From Dehalococcoidales bacterium (lineage in GTDB: Bacteria > Chloroflexota > Dehalococcoidia > Dehalococcoidales > JAUXAE01), in assembly GCA_030620035.1 (NCBI GenBank), contig JAUXAE010000066.1, forward strand, positions 1 through 6,174: a stretch of 6,174 nucleotides of DNA, read 5' to 3'. A program made the translations under genes and the position numbers. The notes beneath the pieces are model-generated. The model made no database searches and was not told the origin of the DNA. It saw nothing but the letters and a program-made list of their open reading frames with translations. Positions 1 through 4,664 of the stretch are shown piece after piece (positions within the stretch are counted from its first letter, which is position 1; each line of letters begins with the position of its first letter).

Positions 1-337
1 CAATTACCCATTCTCCCCCTCTTGGCACTTCCCCAAGCTGATTCAAGTTAGCCCAACGGCACATAAGGACCATTATCTGATCCGCTGCCTTCCACCGCAT
101 TTCGAACTGCATTCTCACAAATTTCCAGACGCAAAACCATACCAAAGCCATAAGTGCAACAACCCCCCACTCCAAGCCACCTCGCCAAATTTCTCCTTCC
201 ATATAGCCTAAATAAACAATGCCTGGTACATAGAGAGCAGTTATTACCCACGCCATAGTCTCCTTGTGGTCGTGGTAGCTCTGACGGTTACTAATCATGG
301 AAGCCAACCATTTAGCGTACTCACTCTTATCAATCAC
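1..337 (-). CDS. Unrecognised small membrane protein, partial (3' end beyond the left edge)
   Basis: An open frame on the minus strand runs without a stop from an upstream in-frame TGA (359-361) to the window edge, so only the N-terminal part is visible (112 codons from the start chosen). I chose GTG at 335-337 because an AGAGG lies 9 bases upstream. ATG at 296-298 has no ribosome site. ATG at 254-256 has AAGGAG only 3 bases before it and remains possible. The N-terminal 28 residues are polar and include YHDHKETMAW (residues 21-30). Two hydrophobic, probably membrane-spanning stretches follow, at about residues 29-45 and 56-75. Then comes a basic, Met/Trp-rich amphipathic stretch (KFVRMQFEMRWK, 72-83) and a soluble tail. 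I do not recognise the family and propose no function. The gene is visibly AT-richer than its neighbours and is divergent from the mechanosensitive channel gene. That the frame is coding is an inference from openness, ribosome sites and the plausible membrane topology. Confidence 0.55.
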   Translation of the reverse strand, partial: MIDKSEYAKWLASMISNRQSYHDHKETMAWVITALYVPGIVYLGYMEGEIWRGGLEWGVVALMALVWFCVWKFVRMQFEMRWKAADQIMVLMCRWANLNQLGEVPRGGEWVI

Positions 338-366
338 AACTATGAACCTCTGCTTGAATCATCGCC

Positions 367-396
367 AATATACCACCCATCCCAAAAACAAGTCCA
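367..396 (-). promoter_or_regulatory. Possible promoter of the left-edge membrane protein gene
   Basis: On the minus strand TGGACT (391-396) and TATATT (367-372) are separated by 18 bases, a fair match to the housekeeping -35/-10 pattern. Transcription would begin near 360, about 20 bases before the chosen GTG start at 337. This is a motif match by eye in AT-rich DNA, so it is weak evidence. Confidence 0.25.
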
Positions 397-420
397 GCCT
401 AACAACAAAAACTGGCCGCC

Positions 421-447
421 TTGCCAAATGAGATTGTATTATATTAT
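421..447 (+). promoter_or_regulatory. Possible promoter of the MscS-family gene
   Basis: TTGCCA (421-426) and TATTAT (442-447) are separated by 15 bases, shorter than the ideal 17. The stretch 434-447 is A/T-rich and offers several overlapping -10-like hexamers. It lies about 30 bases before the channel start codon. A divergent promoter probably lies just to its left. Weak, by-eye evidence. Confidence 0.25.
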
Positions 448-462
448 CCTTAAGTTGTTTTT

Positions 463-469
463 AGGAGGG
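463..469 (+). promoter_or_regulatory. Ribosome binding site of the MscS-family gene
   Basis: AGGAGGG lies 7 bases before ATG 477, a near-perfect Shine-Dalgarno sequence that fixes this start. Confidence 0.85.
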
Positions 470-476
470 CTTTAAG

Positions 477-1337
477 ATGTGGGAAACAATAGGTAGCTGG
501 CTTTTGGAACACGGCATTCCCATTCTCATCGTCATCGTGCTGTCTTATGTAGGTTACCGGATAGCCAAGCCAATAATGCACCGCTTTGTAGCCCGATTTG
601 TCCAGATCAGGGGCAAAGGGCGTCGTGCTAAAGAAGAACTGGCCAAAAGGTCACAGACACTAAGCGGCATCCTTACCAGCACCCTGGGGGTAATCATCGC
701 CTTCATCGCCCTATTCATGATACTGTCTGAACTAGGGGTAGATATTGGCCCACTCTTGGCCGGTGCCGGCGTCCTCGGCATCGCCATCGGCTTTGGTGCC
801 CAGAACATAATAAAGGATATCTTAAATGGGTTGTTTATCCTGCTTGAGGACCAGTACAACAAGGGGGATGTGGCCAAGATTGCCGGCATTGCCGGTCTGG
901 TTGAGGATGTCAACCTGAGGAGAACCGTTCTCCGCGACCTTGACGGCGTTGTCCACAGCATACCCAATGGCCAGATTACCACCGCCAGCAACTATACCCG
1001 GGACTGGGCTAGGGTTAACCTGGATGTTCCGGTGGCCTATGGCGAGGACCTTGACCGGGTCATGGCGGTGATAAACAGGGTAGGCCAGGAGCTGGCCCAG
1101 GACGATTATTTTGGTAAGTTTATCAAAAGCCCACCTAAGGCGCTCAGAGTCAACAACTTTGGCGATTCCGGCATTGAGATAAAGATACTGGGCGATACCA
1201 AGCCCATGAAGCAGTGGGAGGTAACCGGTGAGCTGAGAAAGCGGCTTAAAGAGACCTTTGATAAAGAGGGCATCGAGATTCCCTGGCCCCACGTCAAGCT
1301 CTACTTTGGTCAGCCGGATAAGAGCCTTAATCCGTAG
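477..1337 (+). CDS. MscS-family small-conductance mechanosensitive ion channel
   Basis: This is an inner-membrane channel that opens under membrane tension and releases small solutes during osmotic downshock. The 286-residue length equals that of the short, three-helix MscS type. TM1 is about residues 12-31, TM2 about 61-86, and the pore-lining TM3 about 90-122. TM3 is Gly/Ala-rich with the kink region GFGAQN (105-110), followed by IIKDILNGLFILLEDQY. The cytoplasmic beta domain starts after the NKGD turn (128-131) and carries the family-typical RRTVLRDLDGVVHSIPNGQI (148-167). The alpha/beta cage follows, and EIPWPH near residue 277 matches the IPFP-like family ending. No extra N-terminal periplasmic domain is present. 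The ATG start is supported by AGGAGGG 7 bases upstream. It appears to be transcribed alone, since a strong promoter for ilvE lies in the 61-base gap after it. Family assignment is firm; ion selectivity and tension threshold cannot be read from sequence. Confidence 0.95.
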   Translation: MWETIGSWLLEHGIPILIVIVLSYVGYRIAKPIMHRFVARFVQIRGKGRRAKEELAKRSQTLSGILTSTLGVIIAFIALFMILSELGVDIGPLLAGAGVLGIAIGFGAQNIIKDILNGLFILLEDQYNKGDVAKIAGIAGLVEDVNLRRTVLRDLDGVVHSIPNGQITTASNYTRDWARVNLDVPVAYGEDLDRVMAVINRVGQELAQDDYFGKFIKSPPKALRVNNFGDSGIEIKILGDTKPMKQWEVTGELRKRLKETFDKEGIEIPWPHVKLYFGQPDKSLNP

Positions 1338-1342
1338 GCCGC

Positions 1343-1371
1343 TTGTTTTCTAGCCAGGCAGTGGCTATAAT
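1343..1371 (+). promoter_or_regulatory. Promoter of ilvE-plsY
   Basis: TTGTTT (1343-1348), a 17-base spacer and a consensus TATAAT (1366-1371) lie in the gap between the channel gene and ilvE. Transcription would start near 1378, leaving a leader of about 20 bases with AAGGAG at 1384-1389 before the ilvE ATG at 1399. An exact -10 with ideal spacing in a short gap makes this a good candidate, although no experiment is visible here. Confidence 0.6.
1351..1367. repeat. Inverted repeat inside the ilvE promoter spacer
   Basis: TAGCCA (1351-1356) and TGGCTA (1362-1367) form a perfect 6-bp dyad around a 5-base centre. It spans most of the -35/-10 spacer and the first two bases of TATAAT. No run of T follows, so it does not look like an intrinsic terminator for the upstream gene. 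It could be a repressor or activator site, or chance. Confidence 0.35.
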
Positions 1372-1398
1372 CCTAGGCCAAGAAAGGAGACCCAGCAA

Positions 1399-2316
1399 AT
1401 GCCGTCATACGCCTTTTTCCAGAAGAAGTTTGTCCCCCTGGCTGAGGCCAAGATTGGTGTTATGACCCACGCCCTTCACTACGGCACGGCCCTTTTTGAG
1501 GGCATCAGGGGCAACTGGAACAGCCAGCAAAAACAGATGTACATCTTCCGCCTCAAGGAACACTACCAGCGGCTTGAGAGCGGCTGCCGGCTGCTCAAGA
1601 TTAAGCTGCCCTATTCGGTAGATGAGCTGTGCCGGCTAACGGTTGAGCTGGTCCAAAGGTGTGGTTTTGAAGAGGACATCTATATCCGCCCCCTGGCCTA
1701 TAAGAGCTCTGAGGCCCTGGGTGTCCGCCTCCACGACCTGGAGGCTGATTTCCTGGTCTTTGCCATCCCCTGGGGACGCTATCTGGACATGGACACCTGC
1801 CGTTGCTGCGTCTCTTCCTGGCGGCGTCCTGATGACAATGTAATCCCGCCCCAGATCAAGTCCACCGGCATCTACATCAATAGCGCCCTAACCAAAACAG
1901 AGGCCATAGAAAACGGCTTTGACGAGGGCATTATGCTGTCGCCAGAGGGCTATGTCTCGGAGGGCAGTGGTGAGAACATCTTCCTGGTGATAGATGGGCA
2001 GCTGGTTACCCCGGCCATTTACAATAATATCCTGATGGGCATTACCCGGGATACAGTAATCAGACTGGCCCAAAACGAACTGGATATCGAGACCATAGAG
2101 AGGCCAGTGGTCCGCAGCGAGCTCTACACCGCCAGCGAATGCTTTTTGACGGGCACCGCCGCCCACATAACCCCGATAGCCGAAATAGACAACCGCAGGA
2201 TAGGCAGTGGTGGCATTGGCAAGATAACAGGTAAGCTACAGAAGCTCTACTTTGCTGTCATCCGAGGTGATAACCCCAAATACCTGGCTTGGTGTACCCC
2301 GGTCTATAAAAAGTAA
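1399..2316 (+). CDS. ilvE: Branched-chain amino acid aminotransferase
   Basis: This is a cytoplasmic PLP enzyme (fold type IV, class IV aminotransferase) that interconverts leucine, isoleucine and valine with their 2-oxo acids, using glutamate/2-oxoglutarate. At 305 residues it is the normal length. The N-terminal segment has HALHYGTALFEGIRG (24-38), typical of IlvE. R58 in EHYQRL matches the cofactor-phosphate arginine of the E. coli enzyme. K154 in PPQIKSTGIY is the expected Schiff-base lysine, and E188 in GYVSEGSGEN matches the conserved glutamate near the PLP pyridine. GITRDTVI (204-211) and FLTGTAAHITPI (239-250) are further family signatures. The start is ATG with AAGGAG 9 bases upstream. 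The downstream plsY-like gene begins 18 bases after the stop, so the two probably share the promoter at 1343-1371. One oddity is the cysteine cluster CRCC (134-137) just before the VSSW motif. The related D-amino-acid aminotransferase and aminodeoxychorismate lyase fit less well. Confidence 0.95.
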   Translation: MPSYAFFQKKFVPLAEAKIGVMTHALHYGTALFEGIRGNWNSQQKQMYIFRLKEHYQRLESGCRLLKIKLPYSVDELCRLTVELVQRCGFEEDIYIRPLAYKSSEALGVRLHDLEADFLVFAIPWGRYLDMDTCRCCVSSWRRPDDNVIPPQIKSTGIYINSALTKTEAIENGFDEGIMLSPEGYVSEGSGENIFLVIDGQLVTPAIYNNILMGITRDTVIRLAQNELDIETIERPVVRSELYTASECFLTGTAAHITPIAEIDNRRIGSGGIGKITGKLQKLYFAVIRGDNPKYLAWCTPVYKK

Positions 2317-2334
2317 CCTCTTCTGGGAGGTCCA

Positions 2335-2988
2335 ATGAATGAGGCCTTGGCCCTGATTATTGCCTATCTCCTGGGCTCTATCCCCTCAGCCTATATTGCC
2401 GCCCGCCGGGTCAAGGGTAGGGACATCCGCCAGATGGGCGGTGGCAACATCGGTAGTATAAATACATTTCGCGAGGTGGGGCTCTGGGCCGGTATTATTG
2501 TGGGTGTCGTTGATTTCGGCAAGGGGGCGGCGGCAGTGGCCATTGCCTACGGGCTACTGGAGGTTTCCCCGCCTTTTGTGCTGCTGGCCGGGCTGATGTC
2601 AGTCGTGGGCCATAACTGGATGGTCTGGCTCAAATTCGGCGGTGGTAAGGGCCTGGCCGCAGCCGTAGGCGCCCTGGCTGTCATCATGCCCCTATATGGC
2701 TATGCAACCGAATTCCTCATCTTCCTGGGCATAATTACTGTGCCCCTGATAATCACCGGCAATATTGCCCTGTCGGCAAGTTTTGGTCTTCTTGCCCTAC
2801 CCATAATCACCTGGTTGGCCACAAAGTCGGGCTTGGCCACCATTCTGGCCGTAGCCCTTCTGTTGCTGATAGGGCTAAAATACCTGCCCACCGCCCGGGC
2901 CACCCTGCGTAGAGCAGGGTCAGTAAGCGACCTTATCTTCGACCGGCGGCAAAAGGAGAGGGATAGAGAAAAAAGGAAGAAAACCTAA
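2335..2988 (+). CDS. plsY: PlsY-family acyl-phosphate:glycerol-3-phosphate acyltransferase (divergent)
   Basis: PlsY is an integral membrane enzyme that moves an acyl group from acyl-phosphate to glycerol-3-phosphate, the first acylation of phospholipid synthesis. The 217-residue protein is mostly hydrophobic helices, as in the family. GSIPSAY (14-20), KGRDIRQMGGGNIGSIN (27-43) with R46, DFGKG (60-64), and GHN with FGGGKGLAA (92-109) match family motifs. It differs from the usual pattern: motif 1 normally reads GSGNxGATNxxR but here is GGGNIGSINTFR. The usual C-terminal RHxxNxxRLxxGtE motif is not present; residues 171-187 read LKYLPTARATLRRAGSV. The tail from 193 is strongly charged (DRRQKERDREKRKK). 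GGGAGG-like GGGAGG at 2325-2330 lies 4 bases before the ATG, and the gene follows ilvE by 18 bases. Its stop overlaps the stop of the convergent aldolase gene. The family is firm; standard catalytic activity is less sure, and it may be one of several paralogues. Confidence 0.88.
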   Translation: MNEALALIIAYLLGSIPSAYIAARRVKGRDIRQMGGGNIGSINTFREVGLWAGIIVGVVDFGKGAAAVAIAYGLLEVSPPFVLLAGLMSVVGHNWMVWLKFGGGKGLAAAVGALAVIMPLYGYATEFLIFLGIITVPLIITGNIALSASFGLLALPIITWLATKSGLATILAVALLLLIGLKYLPTARATLRRAGSVSDLIFDRRQKERDREKRKKT

Positions 2989-3554
2989 CCCCGGGCCTGC
3001 CTTGCCTTCAGAGTCTTGGCCAGCCAGATAACCTGGCAGCTTTCCTCAAGGGCGGCGGTGTACTTGTAGGCCTCGTCAAGTAGCTGACCGGCGGCAAAAG
3101 TGCCGTGGCCATAAATCAAAACAATTCGGTGTTCCTTGAGCCCCTGGGCAATAATCTCGGCCAAACAGCCCGGCCTGGTGTCCATATTGCAGCCCAGCAC
3201 CGGAACCCGACCAACCTCAGCCAGCACTTCAGCCCCGTCGGGCACAATCTCGGTTTCGGTCATTGACAGGGCGATAGCATGCGGTGGATGGGCATGGACA
3301 ATAGCCAGGGCCGGGGTCTGGTGATAAATAGCCCGGTGGACGGGCAGTTCTACTGAGGCCAGCGGGGTGGCGCGGTCGTTTCTGTTTAGGCCGGTCTCGA
3401 TTAAATCCGGTTCCTCCAGGCTGCCCAGCTGGCTGCCCCGGCGGGTAATGATAATGCGGTCGCCCAAACGGATACTCAGATTGCCACTGTGAGAGGAAAC
3501 AAGTCCCCGCCGGAAAAGGTCACCGCCGATGGTCTGAAACTGGGCTAATATCAC
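2985..3554 (-). CDS. Class II aldolase/adducin-family protein (L-fuculose-phosphate aldolase-like)
   Basis: Members of this family are soluble zinc-dependent enzymes that cleave or epimerise phosphorylated sugars, e.g. fuculose-1-phosphate to dihydroxyacetone phosphate plus lactaldehyde. SSHSGNLSIRLGDRIIITRRG (20-40) is the substrate-phosphate binding region. E69 (in ASVELPVHRAIY) matches the catalytic Glu, and H87 and H89 (in VHAHPPHA) and H150 (in YGHGTFAAG) match the three zinc ligands. The LDEAYKYTAALEESCQV segment (159-175) is the usual C-terminal helix. At 189 residues it is shorter than the roughly 215 of E. coli FucA. The start is GTG, fixed by GGAGG 5 bases upstream; an ATG at 3568-3570 is out of frame. 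It lies 73 bases after lexA on the same strand and could be read through from it; TATAGATTATTA in the gap is a possible -10 without a clear -35. No sugar kinase or isomerase is nearby, so the substrate is unknown. Deoxypentose-phosphate aldolase or lactaldehyde-forming roles are alternatives. Confidence 0.85.
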   Translation of the reverse strand: MILAQFQTIGGDLFRRGLVSSHSGNLSIRLGDRIIITRRGSQLGSLEEPDLIETGLNRNDRATPLASVELPVHRAIYHQTPALAIVHAHPPHAIALSMTETEIVPDGAEVLAEVGRVPVLGCNMDTRPGCLAEIIAQGLKEHRIVLIYGHGTFAAGQLLDEAYKYTAALEESCQVIWLAKTLKARQARG

Positions 3555-3559
3555 GGCCG

Positions 3560-3564
3560 CCTCC
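3560..3564 (-). promoter_or_regulatory. Ribosome binding site deciding the GTG start of the aldolase gene
   Basis: The minus strand reads GGAGG here, 5 bases before GTG at 3552-3554. The nearby ATG at 3568-3570 overlaps this region and is in another frame, so the GTG is the better start. Confidence 0.75.
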
Positions 3565-3627
3565 GGACATAAAAGCTATGACAGTTAATAATCTATACCC
3601 TTGAGTGGGCGCCAGAAAGCAAACAAC

Positions 3628-4269
3628 CTAGGTCAATTGCCTGATGACGGCAATCACCCGGCCCTGAATCTCAATATCCTCAGGGGCAACATATATTGGT
3701 CTCAGCTGGCTATTGGCCGGCTGGAGCCGAATTCGGCCCGGCTCGGCATAGAACTTTTTAAGGGTTACCTCTTTCTCCAGCCTAAGCCATATAGCGGCCA
3801 GCTCACCGTTGTCAACTACACTGACCGACTGCATCAACACTATATCACCATCATTAATCAGGGCGTCTATCATTGAGGAGCCCTTCACCCTTAGGGCGTA
3901 AACACCACGTTTGCCCCGGACCAGGTCTTCGGTCACCTCCAGGGTATCGGCGCCAGCAGTAACATCCCAGGTGTCCGCTCCAGGCACCGGTATCGGCTCA
4001 TCAGCCGCTATCTGCCCGACCAAGGGGATGAGAACCCTATGCCCTGGAGATAGAGACCGGTCTAGTAGCTCAATACCCCGAGATAGCTCACGGTGGCGAC
4101 GGATATAGCCCTGCCTCTCCAGTATGTTCAGGTTGTAACTGGCCACCGATGTTGAGCTAAGGCCGCAGCCGTTTACTATATCCCTGATGGTTGGTGGGTA
4201 GCCCCTCTCGGCCAAAAAACGGCCGACAAAGCTAATTATTCGCCGCTGTTTTAATGACAGTGAACTCAA
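3628..4269 (-). CDS. lexA: SOS-response repressor LexA
   Basis: LexA represses DNA-repair genes and is inactivated by RecA-stimulated self-cleavage after DNA damage. The 213-residue length is normal. The N-terminal winged helix-turn-helix (about 1-68) contains PPTIRDIVNGCGLSSTSVAS (25-44), closer to the Bacillus-type recognition helix than to that of E. coli. The S24-type peptidase domain has S132 (in VKGSSMIDALINDGD) and K171 (in EVTLKKF) in the places of the catalytic Ser/Lys pair. The cleavage loop reads PLVGQIAADEPIP (82-94). The scissile pair is Ala89-Asp90 instead of the usual Ala-Gly (codons GCT GAT in the sequence given). The start is TTG with GAGGG 6 bases upstream; no in-frame ATG fits the domain start better. 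It has its own promoter with an SOS operator and therefore is probably autoregulated. It lies 96 bases after rpsT and 73 before the aldolase gene. Identity is firm; normal cleavability is the open question. Confidence 0.95.
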   Translation of the reverse strand: MSSLSLKQRRIISFVGRFLAERGYPPTIRDIVNGCGLSSTSVASYNLNILERQGYIRRHRELSRGIELLDRSLSPGHRVLIPLVGQIAADEPIPVPGADTWDVTAGADTLEVTEDLVRGKRGVYALRVKGSSMIDALINDGDIVLMQSVSVVDNGELAAIWLRLEKEVTLKKFYAEPGRIRLQPANSQLRPIYVAPEDIEIQGRVIAVIRQLT

Positions 4270-4275
4270 TTTTTT

Positions 4276-4280
4276 CCCTC
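4276..4280 (-). promoter_or_regulatory. Ribosome binding site deciding the TTG start of lexA
   Basis: The minus strand reads GAGGG, then six A, then TTG at 4267-4269. The spacing is good, and the encoded MSSLSLKQRRIISFV matches the normal N-terminus of LexA. Confidence 0.7.
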
Positions 4281-4297
4281 ACCAAGCAGCGGTGTTG

Positions 4298-4309
4298 GAA
4301 CATTTGTTC
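4298..4309. promoter_or_regulatory. SOS box (LexA operator) of lexA
   Basis: GAACATTTGTTC is a perfect GAAC-N4-GTTC dyad, the core of the operator bound by Bacillus-type LexA. It begins 4 bases after the -10 hexamer of the lexA promoter and overlaps the expected transcription start, a position where bound LexA would block RNA polymerase. It is 28 bases upstream of the lexA start codon. Together with the Bacillus-like recognition helix of the encoded protein, this supports autorepression. I found no second copy of this dyad elsewhere in the window. Confidence 0.88.
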
Positions 4310-4313
4310 TATT

Positions 4314-4342
4314 ACTTTAGCCCAAAATGCTTCCTTTGTCAA
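4314..4342 (-). promoter_or_regulatory. lexA promoter
   Basis: The minus strand has a consensus TTGACA (4337-4342), a 17-base spacer and TAAAGT (4314-4319, four of six matches to TATAAT). Transcription would start at about 4307, inside the SOS operator. The promoter sits in the 96-base gap after rpsT, where no terminator hairpin with a T run is seen, so some read-through from rpsT is also possible. Confidence 0.75.
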
Positions 4343-4365
4343 TACCTAAAACCGGGAATAACTAC

Positions 4366-4644
4366 TTAGGCCGAAGCTGCCTTCTGGGCCTCATTCAGCT
4401 TTTTAAGCAGGCGTGATTTGCGCCGGGCGGCATTGTTGGGGTGGATAACCCCCTTCTCGGCCGCCCTATCTAGAGAGCTTACGGCGGCAACTACCGCCTC
4501 CTGGGCTGACTTTAGCTCACCGGAGAAGATAAGCTTTTCTGCCTTTATTATATTGGTCTTGGCCAGGCTTTTAATAGGCTTATTTCTCAGGCTCTTCTTC
4601 TGGGTCACCCGCACCTGTTTTTGGGCTGCCTTGGTATTGGGCAA
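4366..4644 (-). CDS. rpsT: 30S ribosomal protein S20
   Basis: S20 is a primary 16S rRNA-binding protein at the base of the 30S subunit. The 92-residue, strongly basic, helical product is of normal length. It begins MPNTKAAQKQ and contains the S20 signature AAEKGVIHPNNAARRKSRLL (61-80). The start codon is TTG, with a perfect AAGGAGGT Shine-Dalgarno sequence 6 bases upstream, and the product start matches the family. The rpsT gene of E. coli also begins with UUG, and S20 there controls its own translation; similar control here is only an inference. The gene starts 20 bases after the stop of rel on the same strand, so the two are probably cotranscribed. lexA follows after 96 bases with its own promoter. 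Confidence 0.97.
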   Translation of the reverse strand: MPNTKAAQKQVRVTQKKSLRNKPIKSLAKTNIIKAEKLIFSGELKSAQEAVVAAVSSLDRAAEKGVIHPNNAARRKSRLLKKLNEAQKAASA

Positions 4645-4650
4645 GTATCT

Positions 4651-4658
4651 ACCTCCTT
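4651..4658 (-). promoter_or_regulatory. Ribosome binding site deciding the TTG start of rpsT
   Basis: The minus strand reads AAGGAGGT, fully complementary to the usual 16S rRNA tail, 6 bases before TTG at 4642-4644. The strong site compensates for the weak start codon. It lies entirely in the 20-base gap after the rel stop. Confidence 0.85.
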
Positions 4659-4664
4659 CGTTTT

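Noticed and set aside
48..251. Minus-strand 67-codon frame at the left edge as the gene there
   Set aside because: It starts at a GTG in a different frame from the longer, edge-crossing frame. That longer frame has a better start context and a more protein-like membrane pattern.
266..475. Plus-strand frame between the left-edge gene and mscS as a coding gene
   Set aside because: It overlaps the opposite-strand gene, has no ribosome site, and its product has low complexity and no recognisable domain.
921..931. AGAACCGTTCT palindrome as a second SOS box
   Set aside because: The GAAC and GTTC halves are one base apart instead of four, and the site is inside the mscS coding sequence.
2960..3000. 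Intrinsic terminator for the aldolase gene (T-rich stretch on the minus strand after its stop)
   Set aside because: The minus strand reads TTTTCTTCCTTTTTT after the stop, but I see no stable stem directly before it.
4344..4369. CCTAA...TTAGG hairpin after rpsT as a terminator
   Set aside because: The 5-bp, A/T-containing stem has a long loop and no T run, and it leads directly into the lexA -35 region.
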